DNA of 64,000 bases. Origin: Balamuthia mandrillaris. Taxonomy: Eukaryota > Discosea > Longamoebia > Balamuthiidae. The stretch spans positions 142,001 through 206,000 of the forward strand of contig JAVKOQ010000052.1 in NCBI GenBank assembly GCA_031835245.1. Reading direction: 5' to 3'. The notes beneath the pieces were generated by a model. It did no database searches, was not told the DNA's origin, and saw nothing but the letters and a program-made list of their open reading frames with translations. Position numbers and translations under genes: made by a program. The stretch's first letter is position 1, and every line of letters starts with the position of its first letter. This document shows positions 43,839 to 53,964 of this stretch, piece by piece.

Positions 43839-46229
43839 TCACTTGGCTCTGTTGTTGTTAATGGAAGAAGGAGCGCCGCTGCCCCAGGCAGCCGCCGGCG
43901 GGATGATGATCCTTTTGGACCCTGCTCTGCCTGCTCCTCCTCCGCTGCTGCTGCTAACGCCCTGGCTGTAGACGGGGTGGGCCACCGACAGACGTGCCGC
44001 TTGGCTGGAGTTCACGCTGCTCGAGGCTCCACCTCGTCCTCCTCCCCAGGCGGAGGAGGAAGGGGCGCTCCTGTTCAACCTCTCCGTAGAGACGACGCCC
44101 TTCCTGGCGGCCTCCTCCAGGGCTTGCTCGGTGAGGTCGCTGGCATCGCTGATCTCCAGGCTGCCTTTGAGGAGGAAGTTGGTGTGGCCGTTGAGAGCGC
44201 GCTGGGCAGATGTGGGGATGCTTGGCTTGGCGGTGGAGTACACCATGCGGAGCTTTGGCGGACAACCCTCCGGGCAACAGTAGATGAATGCTGTTGTGGT
44301 TTGTTATAAGAGACGAGCGAGTGAGAAGAAAAAGACGAAGAAGAAGAACAAGAAGAGAAGAAGGGAACAAGAAAAAGAAGGACGAAGAGAATGATGATGA
44401 AACCGAAGAACAAGAAGAAGTAACGTACAAAGTGTTTTGGAGGCAGCAGGAGAGGATTGGTAAGAGTTTGAGACAGAGGATGGAGAATTCTTGCGATAGA
44501 AGTAGAAACGAGGTTCAGAGGAGACGATGTTGGCTTGCAGCTCGCTGGGTTGAATGGTTTTGGTTTCCACCACTTCCACAGCGTCCTTTTGTTCGCTTAT
44601 TTTCTGCATAAAGAAAGAAAGGAAGAGGCGACAAGAAAGAAAAGATAAGAGGAAAAGCGAAAGCGAAGGAGAAAGACGAAAGGAAGAAAGAGGAATTGAG
44701 AGACTCAAGTACAAAAGAAAAACAAAGGGACAGTCATTTTTTCAAAAAATAGGTACCAGCTGAATCCAGTTTGCTGACCCGTCAACAAGCGTGCGCAATG
44801 CAGCAGTGGCTTCCTCGTTGAATGGGATGGTTACGGTGTGGAAGCCACTGGACTTGCTGTTGGAGTGAGAGTTGATTTCTTGGGCACGTGAAGAGTACTC
44901 CTTCCTTGCTTCGTTTTCCATTTGGTTCTGTGAGAGAAAGAGACGAAGTGAACAAAAAGCATGAAGAACGAAATGAAATAAGGAATAAGCAGGGATAGAA
45001 GGGACAAGAGAAGGAGAAGGAGAAGAAGAAGAAGAAGAAGAAGAAGAAGAAGAAGAAAGAAGAAGAACAAGAAGAACAAGAAGAAGAACGAAGAAGAAGA
45101 AGCACAAGGACCAGCAGAAACAGAAGCAGAGAGTAGAAAGAAGAATGCAGAATGGAGAAAACGGAAAGAAGAACAAAGAGAAGAACAGAAGAAGATAAAT
45201 GTACCAAAGCGCTAACAGCAATCTCCTTGTCACTATAGCATCCTTCAACAGATTTGCTTCCTTTGAACGCAGCCCACGATAACTCTCCCTGTTTTTATTG
45301 TTCACAAACGGGAGTGTTTGTTTTTGCGTAAGAGAAAGAAAGAAGAACAAAAGCAATAAAGAGCAGCAGTTCGGTGCAAAACGAAAGCATAGAGGGAGAG
45401 CGAAACGAACCGGAATGTTGGCATGCAGCTCTTGTACAAAGGAGTTCGTGCCCAGTTCCTCCCTCAGTCGTGACTAAGACCATACCAACCAAAAGAACAT
45501 AAGAAAGAGGACTAAACAAAACCAAATAAATGCAAACCCCAAAGGTTTGTGTTGTGTCCGATTCTAACCTTACTTGCAGCATACACCATTTTTTGGCTCA
45601 CCTGTTTCATAGCAGCTTTCAAAGTGAGGATAGCGGATAGCAAAGAGAGGAAAGAAAAGCAAACGAACGACAAGAAAGGAAGACGACAAGAAAGAAAAAA
45701 CGACAAGAAAAAGGTGAAATGTACCGAAATGGTGTCAGGAACATAGCTGACCAACAACCAGCCCACCGGAGAGGTCACTTTGACCAACAGATAGCAAGGC
45801 TTGTCCTCCTCCACCATCGTCTTCAGCTTGTCGAAATGTATGCAACGGTAGCCAGAGTAAAGGCACAAAAACAACAAAGAAACGAAACTCTATGCATAGA
45901 AGAGGAAGGATGAAAGAGAAAAAATTTGGTTAGAAAAAAAAGGATATCAGCAGACTCTACTCCAAGTGGCATGGTTCCAGTTTGTGTGATGGTCTCTGCC
46001 ATATTAAGAAAAAAAAAAACAAAACAAAACAAAACAAACAAAACAGAGGTTAAGAACAAAAAGAAGAATAAACTCTAATAAAAACAAGAAGAACAAGAAA
46101 AAAGGTGTGGGTTTTGTTTTTTTATTGATATATACCAGAAACGATCTCCACTTTGATAGCCCGAACATTCCCAGCCCTGAACGTCTGTTTGAGGTCGTCC
46201 TTCACCGTCAATGGTACGCTCGCGCTCAT
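43839..46229 (-). CDS. TWF: Twinfilin (two ADF-H domains)
   Basis: Binds G-actin and caps filament ends. Nine exons: 46229-46136, 45995-45961, 45889-45725, 45601-45569, 45473-45411, 45288-45205, 44927-44757, 44603-44429, 44290-43839; 423 residues in frame. ADF-H 1 is seen from LKQTFRAGNVRAIKVEI, EEDKPCYLLVKV, GWLLVSYVPDTISVSQKM, VYAASKSRLREELG. ADF-H 2 follows: HTVTIPFNEEATAALRTL, SANWIQL, SELQANIVSSEPRFYFYRK, FIYCCPEGCPPKLRMVYSTA. The C-terminal 100 residues are Ser/Gly-rich with a basic patch SKRIII. Exon 4 is only 33 nt. The exon 2-3 junction is the weakest point: the chosen acceptor adds a hydrophobic stretch (SFVSLLFLCLYSG) before YRCIHFDKL that is atypical for the fold, so the true splice may differ. 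Confidence 0.88.
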
Positions 46230-46496
46230 CCTTCTTCTTCTCTTTGTCTTTTGGTTTGGCGTTACAAACAAAAAATTAAACGACTCCTCAGATCTAATTT
46301 GAGGAGTCGCTCAATTTCCTTTTAAAACATTTTTGTCGACATAAATGAAATATCATTGATGAAAAATCAGATAAATTTGATCATTTGATTCTTGGAAATT
46401 TTTCGAGGACGAATTTTTTCTAAGAATTTTTTGGTTTCCCTCTCTTTCTTTACTTTCTTTCTTTTAAGAAAGTAAAGAAAAGTTCAACCTCAAAAG
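46230..46496. promoter_or_regulatory. Divergent spacer with two perfect stem-loops
   Basis: Between twinfilin (-) and the Cys/His-rich orphan (+). CGACTCCTCA (46281-46290) is inverted at 46300-46309 with a 9-nt loop. TTTCTTTACTTTCTT (46445-46459) is inverted at 46466-46480 with a 6-nt loop, ending 16 nt before the orphan's ATG, so it would lie in the 5' leader. One GTCGAC lies at 46335-46340. Confidence 0.5.
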
Positions 46497-47057
46497 ATGA
46501 AACGTCGTCGCAGCAAGAAGAATGCGCGTTCTCCTCCTTTCCTGTGCACGCATGATGTGTGCTCGCCTCTCCGTGGCCCCAAACCTTTTGTGGCCAAGGA
46601 CAGTCGTGCTCTGAACCAACACGAGGCAAGCGGCAGCACCATGCATCCTTGCCGGTCGGGGCAGGGCTGCGAGACCTGCCAACGCGTGCCGGTGAGAAAG
46701 CGAGGCAAGGCGGCAGGCAGGGACCAACGGGATGGTGCGACGGAGAGGAAAGAGCAAGATCAACTTGGCGAGGCGGGGGAGCGACGAGACCAAACAAACG
46801 AGGCAGCAGAGGTCAGGCAAGGTCCCTCCGACCCGACCGAGCGTCGCCCCTTCCAGTGCCGACACGAAAAGTGTGAGCGCTGTTTCAAATCAAAGAGGGT
46901 GAAGGCGTTGAGCGAAATACGAACCGCAGATATCGAGGCGACTACCTACGAGGACGTCGCGGTTGGAGTGACGCTGAGGGTGATTGAAGCGATAATGAAC
47001 AAACACAACCCTGATGGGAGCAGCAGAGAGGACCTTGTGGGTCATCATCACCGATGA
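46497..47057 (+). CDS. Small basic Cys/His-rich orphan, possible zinc-binding protein
   Basis: A single-exon frame of 186 residues starting MKRRRSKKN. It has paired Cys/His: FLCTHDVCSP then HEASGSTMHPC (spacing like a loose C2H2 finger), CETCQRVP, and FQCRHEKCERCFKSKR. Between them is a Glu/Gln/Arg-rich linker. The C-terminal part, TTYEDVAVGVTLRVIEAIMN, could be a helix. The basic N-terminus could be a nuclear signal. I recognise no family; a zinc-binding nucleic-acid protein is a guess. The start is preceded by a strong 15-bp hairpin. Confidence 0.5.
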   Translation: MKRRRSKKNARSPPFLCTHDVCSPLRGPKPFVAKDSRALNQHEASGSTMHPCRSGQGCETCQRVPVRKRGKAAGRDQRDGATERKEQDQLGEAGERRDQTNEAAEVRQGPSDPTERRPFQCRHEKCERCFKSKRVKALSEIRTADIEATTYEDVAVGVTLRVIEAIMNKHNPDGSSREDLVGHHHR

Positions 47058-47169
47058 CTGAAGGGTGATGGGTTGGAAGCCCGTTCTGCTAGCCAAGAGC
47101 CAAAGTCTTAAAAGCATGTAAAGAGAAAAAAATAAAAGAAAAGGGATGGGAATGGCAAACGTGTTTGTT

Positions 47170-47900
47170 TTACTGCGAGCAATAAATGCCAGTGGTGCCA
47201 ATACGATTTACCAGCGGTCGCATGAACGACGGGTGCCCCAACGACCTCACCTCATGCTCCAACACGTGCAGCGTTGCTCCGTCTTCTTCTTCTTTCCTCT
47301 TCTTTCCTTCTTCATCTTCGTTCGTGCTGACGATCTTGGCAAAGCGAAACTGATGAGCTTCTAAAGCCTGCTCCAAGGTGTCATAGCGATCGTCGAACCG
47401 ATTCTCCCTGAAGAGCAGATCCGCTGCGCGAAAGCTTTCGTAAACTTTTGAGAAACGAGTCACATAAATACAAACATGGTATCCCAACTTTGAATCATCT
47501 TTTCGTTCATCTTCTGCTTCGTCCTCTCTAAAGATAAGCCGTTGATTCGTCCCAACTCGAATGATGGCAACCTTCAATCCATCGTCTTCCTTCTTTCCTT
47601 CTTCCGATGTTGATCGGGGTAACGGAACAACTTGAGTGGGAGCATCAAAGTGATGCGAGTAGAAACGGGCGATGGAGGCGGCCGTTCCACGTTGACAAGT
47701 TTCTTCCAGGTAGGCAATGCCAAGGCCGCCTTTGAAGGAGATGGCGGCGGTGTTTTGGTAGCAATGGAAGCGGTTGCCATAGGGACCTGTTACTCGCACG
47801 TAGCCTTCTTTTGTTGGATCGAAACCATCGATGTAGTTCCAAGATAAGGAACATTCTTTTTTGGGTTTGCTTCGGATGTTAAGGCATAAAGAAAATGAAG

Positions 47901-47932
<32 letters not shown>

Positions 47933-48651
47933 AGCAACAGAGCAGAGAAGAGAACAGGAGACAAAGAGACGCGAATAAGAGAAGACAAGTAAAGCAAGAA
48001 AGAAACCTTCATCACCAGAAGAAGGAGGAACGAATTCCCACGAGAACAAAGTTTCTTGGTCAAAGCGGATAGTCCGTAAGCGCTGCATCAGCTCCTCCAA
48101 CGACGGCATTATCAGACCGATGTGGCCTCTCACCACCTGAGCTGGATTGCTGCAATACCAACGCAACAGGAAAGGGAAGAGAGAGAGAAAGAGAGAGAGA
48201 GAGAGTAGCGAAGAAAAACACCAGAAGAGAAGAAGAAGATAAAAGAGAACGAAGCGAGGAGCAGAGAAGCAGAGAACAACAGAAAGAAAAAGGGTTTGTT
48301 AGTAACAAAATAACACCTATAAAACAAAGTTGGTGGCAGACACTTCTTACCCACGAGGAAGATGAATCTGTTGCCAACCAGCGTTGGCCCACATGGTACG
48401 CGCGCCCACTCGTAGATAAGGATCCCTGGTCAGACCCAAACCTTCAAAATAAAACGTAGAGGCTGGTCCCTTTGTACAATTTTTTTTTCTGATGAGCGAA
48501 CAGAAAACACTCATTTAATTTTTTAAAAAAGGAGAGATATATCTCGAAGGAGCACCGTGACAGGAATATTCAAGTTGATGTGTTCAAGAGCAACAATGTA
48601 GCCCAGGTCATCTCTGTCCAACGCCTGCTGCGTCCTCCTTTGGCCTTCCAT
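47170..48651 (-). CDS. VOC (glyoxalase/bleomycin-resistance fold) family protein
   Basis: Four exons: 48651-48556, 48469-48351, 48149-48007, 47855-47170, in frame, 347 residues. The fold is recognised from the start of module 1, IVALEHINLNIPVT, followed by STFYFEGLGLTRDP, TMWANAGWQQIHLPRG, then AQVVRGHIGLIMPSLEELMQR, and VTGPYGNRFHCYQ before GIAYLEETCQRGTAASIARFY. This pattern matches the uncharacterised plant/algal glyoxalase-like proteins in which HINLNIPD and LPxG-x-AQV recur. The second module has YHVCIYVTRFSKVYESF. Metal-ligand identity and substrate are not clear. A Glu/Lys-rich loop interrupts the second half. Acceptor of exon 4 was chosen to restore frame. Confidence 0.75.
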
Positions 48652-49409
48652 CTTTTTCTTTTTTTTGGGCTTGTTTCACGACGACGCGGAAATTACGGGG
48701 CAGTCCGCAAAAAAGCTCTTCGTGCCACGTCATGCCAGAACTTCTCCAATAAAAAATCAGATGTCCCCGTGAACTGTGCTCGATCTTGGTTGAACTTTCT
48801 TCTCCAATGAACAATCGTAAAATTTCATTCGAATTTTCCCTTCCAATTAAAAATATAAAAAGAGATCTACCCGTGAACTTTAAACGAGCCGCTTTTTGTT
48901 TGGTGCGGGAGTTTGGATCGGAGCGGAACTATTGTTCACCTTTTTTACCATCTCGAATTTTCCCCACCAATGCGAGATGCACCATCCAAACGAGATGTCG
49001 AGTCCGCGGATAAAGAGGAATAAAAAAGGAGAGCGGGGAAGAATGGAGTTGACGGATGGGCCGGACCAATGAACCTTCCTGGCGGGATGGCGGTTGGTGA
49101 AACAGATGCTATTTGGAAAGAAAACTGACCGTTACTGCTTGGCGCCTCTTCGCTCGGTTAGAAGTGCGCCAAAACGATATTTTTTTTATTTTGTAGTTTC
49201 AACTAGAAACGATACACACATCGAGTTCTACTCACACTGTGACCCTCCCCTCACACAACTGTTATCACTCTTACCAGCGCTGATATTCTTTAAAACCCGT
49301 TTCACGGACACTCCCTTATCCCTTTACTCAAAGTTTTTTGACTCTTTGCTAATTCTTTTAACACACAAACACTCAAAGAAACCACAAAACAAACAAACAA
49401 ACAAAAAAA
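48652..49409. promoter_or_regulatory. Divergent spacer between VOC-fold and RhoGAP genes
   Basis: 758 bp with no supported gene. Contains CCACGTCA near 48725 (as in the other divergent promoters), A/T-rich stretches, and a leader rich in ACAAAC just before the RhoGAP start. A potential splice acceptor CTTTCAG at 49436-49442 leaves the exact RhoGAP start open. Confidence 0.35.
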
Positions 49410-50866
49410 ATGAACTTCTCCCACTCTCCTTCAATCTTTCAGGTTGGATCCGTCAAGGCGAAGGTTGCCTTTTGGGAAGCCATGAGCCGCCAGGAACCAG
49501 AGCTGCCAGCCCCTCGTCGCCCCAGAGCTGCCGCCCTTCCAGTCGCTGCCGTCACCGCCCCCGCCCCCGCCGCCGGTAAACCAGACCCCATCCCCAACGC
49601 CCCCGTTGAACAGCCCTCTGCCGCCCCTTTGGACATGGAAGTTGCTACCGAGACCTTGGAAGTCACCGCCGTTGCCGCCCTTTTGGAACTGGCAGACCAC
49701 AAGCACTGGACCATGGAGAGCTTGGACGATGCCACGCCCCCTGCCCCTTTGGACGTGGAACTTACCAAGCCCGCCGCCGTTTTGGACGACCAGAAGATAA
49801 CCCCGCCCGAAAGCAAGCCGGAAGTTGCCGTCGACGCGTCCGCGATCCTTCCCCACGATCTCGAAGCGTGCAATGACCTCAGCCGAACGGACGTCATCCA
49901 AGCGGATCAGCCCTCCGATTATGATCTGCAGCCATTCAAGATACCCATCGATGCCATCCAGCAGAGGGAGCAACAGTGCCTCAGGCTGGACCCGACCCCC
50001 CTGTCACCGCAGCAGCATGAGGATCCTGCCCACCGTGAATCCGCCCCCGAAGATGACGATGGGGATGCCCAAAAGCCAAGGAACCATCTACCACAAGTCA
50101 AGCCTCTCGCCAGTACCACCGAACTCCATCAGCAGCCCAAGCAGTCAAATGTTCCCCTTACACCGCAACCACCTCAAACGCTACCACCCTCTGAGCCACT
50201 CAAGATGAAGATAAATCAGCAGGCCGAGAGGTCCACCAAAGGCTGCGGTTGGAGCTGGGCAATTAAGGAAGCCAGGAGGGTCTTGCCCAATCCCCTCCGC
50301 GGAAAGCGCAACCGCCACTTGAGACAGAACCACCACCAAGTGGAACCAGCATTACCAAGTAACGTTGCAGCCGCTCTGGGTGTCCTCCAGCAGACGGACG
50401 TGCTACAAACCGAAGGAATCTTGCGACTATCAGGAAGAAAGATACGGATAAACCAGCTGCTCGCCATGGACGCTCGGAAACGAACCATCAAATGGAGCAA
50501 AGAGGACGTCCACGACATCACCGGATTCATCCTAAGCAAATACCGCAAGGCATTCGAGGAAGGTATCATCCCTGAGAGCGTTTGGATCGCCGCAAGGAAG
50601 AACCCTGAGGACTTGGACTTGGACCCCGCAGAGGTATGGAGCCAATTGGACGACCGGAGTAGGACCTGGCTGAAAGAAATCTTGCAACTGGGCCGCGCCG
50701 TTGTGAGCAAGCAGGACCAGAACCGGATGAGCGCCAGCAACGTTGCAATGGTATTGTCCCCCTTGGCCTTGACATGGTGTTTTGAACCGATCCGCCACAT
50801 GGAGCGGTTGCAACCTGCCCGTGAGCTCTTTTTGGATTGGTTGGACATGGTTCCGTGGGCTGCGTA

Positions 50867-50867
<1 letters not shown>
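49410..50867 (+). CDS. RhoGAP-domain protein
   Basis: Activates GTP hydrolysis by Rho-family GTPases. A continuous frame of 485 residues. The RhoGAP domain occupies about 310-480: ALGVLQQTDVLQTEGILRLS (the Arg of EGILRLSG is the catalytic arginine finger), a K/R-rich turn, DVHDITGFILSKYRKAFEEG, WLKEILQLGRAVVSKQDQNR and MSASNVAMVLSPLALTW. The first 300 residues are Pro/Ala-rich and acidic, probably disordered, with many Pro-rich stretches that could bind SH3 domains. The start at 49410 follows an A-rich leader; because CTTTCAG lies 30 bp downstream, a spliced alternative start is possible. Third positions are C-rich, as in the 14-3-3 gene. Confidence 0.87.
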
Positions 50868-50905
<38 letters not shown>

Positions 50906-50923
50906 TCTTCCTCTCTCTCTCTC

Positions 50924-50963
<40 letters not shown>

Positions 50964-51533
50964 CGCCCGTCCGTCGAGCTGCAACCAGAACGGTAAGTAT
51001 ATGAGGTGGAGGAGGTGGGGTTACTTGCCTGGCTGCTGAGTCCTCGTCGATCTCTCTGTCTCTGTAAACGCTTTCTACATCGACCAACGCCTACATTTTC
51101 TACATCTACCAACGCCTACGTTTTCTACATCTACCAACGCCTACGCTTTCTACGTCTACCAACGCCTACGTTTTCTACATCTACCAACGCCTACGCTTTC
51201 TACATCGACCAACGCCTACGCTTTCTACGTCTACCAACGCTTACATTTTCTACATCTACCAACGCCTACGAATTCTACATCTACCAACGCCTACGCTTTC
51301 TACATCTACCAACGCCTACGCTTTCTACGTCTACCAACGCCTACACTTTCTACATCTACCAACGCCTACGTTTTCTACATCACCAACGCCTACGCTTTCT
51401 ACATCTACCAACGCCTACGAGTTCTACATCTACCAACGCCTACGCTTTCTACATCTACCAACGCCTACGCCTTCAACCAACGTACTTTGGAAAGACCTGA
51501 GCAGAGAACAGTTTGGTACGACCAGGTATTCAC
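50868..51533 (+). repeat. (CT)n tract followed by a 24-bp minisatellite
   Basis: CT-rich DNA from 50869 to 50960, then about 16 copies of TTCTACATCTACCAACGCCTACGN at about 51073-51470, with point variants (atc/gtc, gct/gtt) and one copy shortened by a base near 51380. The unit length is a multiple of three, so a frame encoding an eight-residue repeat (YQRLRFLH-type) runs through most of it and shifts at the short copy, which argues against coding. Confidence 0.85.
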
Positions 51534-51704
51534 CTTTCTTTTTCTTCTCTTATTTTTCTGATATTCTTTCTTGTCGTTTCGTTCTTGTTGTTTCTTTCTT
51601 TCTATCTTTCCTCTATCTTTCCGTGGATCACCGCCGTCTATGTAATCAGAAGAACTTTCCTCAGTCGTCTCCCAACTAACCCAACTCCACTAACTTTCTC
51701 TCTT

Positions 51705-52010
51705 TCTTGAGTTCAACTTCGCCTCCTCCACCTCGAACCTCCCCCTCCCTCCCCCCCCCCCTCTCCCTCCCCATTTGTTTGTTGGATACTAACTACACTT
51801 TTTTTTCTTTTGTTCTCGTGGTAACAAAACAAACTCTCTCTCACTATTTGTTTGTGTGTGTCTGTTGTATGTGGTCAATTGTGTTTGTTCGTTTCCTGAG
51901 TCAACTGCGCCTCCTCCACCGCACCTCCCCCCCCTCCATTCCCCTCCCTCCCCCTTCACTCCCTCCCATTTGTTTGTTGCAGACTAACTACACTTATTTT
52001 CTTTTCTTTT
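51705..52010. repeat. Direct duplication of about 95 bp
   Basis: The block beginning TCAACTTCGCCTCCTCCACC at 51712 and ending with CATTTGTTTGTTG then ACTAACTACACTT is repeated from about 51900 (TCAACTGCGCCTCCTCCACC). The copies have diverged mainly in the poly-C part. No gene recognised. Confidence 0.7.
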
Positions 52011-52056
52011 CTTTGTTGTCCTTATGTAGATAGAAGGGGTGGAGGAGGAGTGGACT

Positions 52057-52208
52057 TTGGATGTGGATGTGGATGTGGATGTGGATGTGGATGTGGACGT
52101 GGACGTGGATGTGGATGTGGATGTGGATGTGGATGTGGACTTGGATGTGGACGTGGATGTGGACTTGGATGTGGATGTGGATGGATGTGGATGTGGATGT
52201 GGACTTGC
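52057..52208. repeat. (GATGTG)n hexanucleotide repeat
   Basis: About 25 copies of GATGTG with GACGTG and GACTTG variants. Noncoding as far as I can tell. Confidence 0.9.
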
Positions 52209-52259
52209 CAGGCCGTAGCAACATCACTAACTCTCTCTCTCTCTCTCTCTTTTGTACAG

Positions 52260-52740
52260 TTCATTCCTTTTTTTCCAACCATGCCAATGCGTCTACAAGG
52301 TACGCCTCCTCCTCATTTCTGCTCTCTCCGTCGTTTACTTTCCGTTATAAAGCCAAGAAACTTCAAGGTACGTCCCCTACCCCTTTTTCCTCTCTGTCTC
52401 TCTCTCCTTCTCTCTTTCCTCTTTGTTCCATCATTTATGTAAGCCAAGAAACTTCAAGGTACGTCCCCTATCCCTTTTCCGTCTCTTCTCTTCTCTCTTC
52501 TCTCTCTCTCGCTCTCTCTCTATCTCTCGCTCTTTCCCTCTTCGTTCCATCGTTATGTATGCCAAGCCATGACTACAAGGTACGTCCCCTCCCATTCCCC
52601 CTCTGTCTCTCCTCTGATATCTCTGCTTTTGGGAACCTTCACCCCTTTTTCTTGTTCCACCACCAACACAACTTTGACCCGCTAGCCAGATAAATACTCA
52701 GCAGCAGCCGACATGACGTCCCACAGAGAAAACAAGGTAC
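52260..52740 (+). other. Tandem micro-exon-like cassettes ending in AAG|GTACGTCCCC
   Basis: Four successive sites share an acceptor-like CT-rich run plus AG, a very short segment, and a GTACGN donor. The donors are at 52302 (GTACGC), 52368, 52459 and 52580 (all GTACGTCCCC). The second and third segments are the identical 15-mer CCAAGAAACTTCAAG (52353-52367 and 52444-52458), preceded by similar pyrimidine-rich spacers. Spliced in phase, the two identical units would each encode AKKLQ. This looks like recent tandem duplication of an exon with its intron, but no larger protein context was found, so it may be noncoding. Confidence 0.45.
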
Positions 52741-52920
52741 TTTCCTATGCTTTTAATGTTTTTTGTCCGCATTTACGCCTTTCTTTTTCTTTTGTTTTTT
52801 GTGTTTCTGCCATAAAGGTCCTCCTCCACCCCACCCTCCCCCTTGCCCGCTGCCTTCCCAACGACCCTGCGCCTGCCCTCCGACAAGCCGGACAACTTCC
52901 CTCTCCGTCAGCCCAACAAC

Positions 52921-53022
52921 TACCTACGACCTACGACCTACGACCTACGACCTACGACCTACGACCTACGACCTACGACCTACGACCTACGACCTACGAC
53001 CTACGACCTACGACCTACGACC
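52921..53022. repeat. (CTACGAC)n heptanucleotide repeat
   Basis: About 14 perfect copies of CTACGAC. A 7-base unit yields the same heptapeptide (LRPTTYD) in every forward frame, which is why overlapping forward frames look alike here. Confidence 0.95.
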
Positions 53023-53147
53023 CCCGCCTGAACAACTATCAACTTCTCTTCGGCCTACCAGCATCAACCAACCAACGACCAACGGAAAAAGTATTATTGA
53101 ACCAAAAGGTAACGCACAAAAAAAGGGAAGGCATTAATTAATTGCCT

Positions 53148-53226
53148 TTCATGTCGTCATGTATATGAAACTAACTAAATCGAAATTTCCACAAAAAGGA
53201 AATTTCCATAACAATGACGACATGAA
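53148..53226. repeat. Nested palindrome
   Basis: TTCATGTCGTCAT (53148-53160) is exactly inverted at 53214-53226. Inside it, GAAATTTCC (53182-53190) is inverted at 53198-53206 around the loop ACAAAAA. Could form a cruciform or be a fold-back transposon relic. Confidence 0.65.
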
Positions 53227-53280
53227 TCCATTGGAACCCCAGACGACACGAGCATGTTCAACCCCGCCAGCCACACTCAC

Positions 53281-53400
53281 GACCGCACCTGAAGCAGAGC
53301 CAAGCCTGAGAAACAGCAAGCAAACCAGCCGCCGACCCCCTCCAACCTGAGAAACAGCCAGCAACACCACGAGCGCACCTGAAGCAGAGCCAAGCCTGAC
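53281..53400. repeat. Interleaved short direct duplications
   Basis: CGCACCTGAAGCAGAGCCAA occurs twice about 81 bp apart, and CCTGAGAAACAGC twice about 41 bp apart. No gene recognised. Confidence 0.65.
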
Positions 53401-53535
53401 GATCCTATCCGACAACGGACGCCTGACCAGCACAAGCGAAGCCACAGAAAGAAACAAACCAAGCAGAGCCCGACCACCCAACGAACACAAACCAACACTA
53501 CTATTCCCGAACTCCCGCCAACCCGCCGACATGAG

Positions 53536-53964
53536 ATGCCCGCTAAAGCCATGGAACCAGACCAGACAAGCACCAGAAACTCAATTCCTTTCAATCCTAC
53601 CAACCTGCCCCGCAAGAAGCAACATTTCAACCAGCAAGCTTACTCCAACAGAGCACCTTCCAATCGTCTCTCTCATCCTCTCCCCCCCCCCCCAAAACTC
53701 AAAGGCTTCTGCTTCTGCTCCGCTGCAAACTTGAGGAGCTTCCCTCTTGGTTATTTGCTTGCTCTGAAGCACCTGCTTTTGGGTTTTGGGAGGCAGGGTC
53801 GTTTACAACTGTCGCCTGAGATCACCCGCCAACACCCCAAGTACTCCGAGTGCATGCACAACATCGAATTCCAAAGGAAGGGGCCTCTGACAGTGACCCT
53901 GATGCCACGGTATTCAAGAGTGAAATGGACATGGCTGAGCGTCCTTCGCGAGCCAAACGAGTAA
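53536..53964 (+). CDS. Weak hypothetical ORF
   Basis: 142 codons, MPAKAMEPDQTSTRNS to VLREPNE, with a Pro run from a poly-C tract. An overlapping frame (53850-54080) reads EMDMAERPSRAKRVNG then LTKDYWRTVLGYACWR, which looks at least as protein-like. I cannot decide between them, and neither matches a family I know. The rest of 53965-54695 is without a recognisable gene, ending in A/T-rich DNA before the next start. Confidence 0.2.
   Translation: MPAKAMEPDQTSTRNSIPFNPTNLPRKKQHFNQQAYSNRAPSNRLSHPLPPPPKLKGFCFCSAANLRSFPLGYLLALKHLLLGFGRQGRLQLSPEITRQHPKYSECMHNIEFQRKGPLTVTLMPRYSRVKWTWLSVLREPNE

Noticed and set aside
51073-51470. CRISPR-like regular repeats.
   Set aside because: There are no unique spacers and the genome is eukaryotic; this is a tandem minisatellite.
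51006-51500. A 164-codon frame through the 24-bp minisatellite.
   Set aside because: It shows no protein-like composition outside the repeat and the frame shifts at the short copy.
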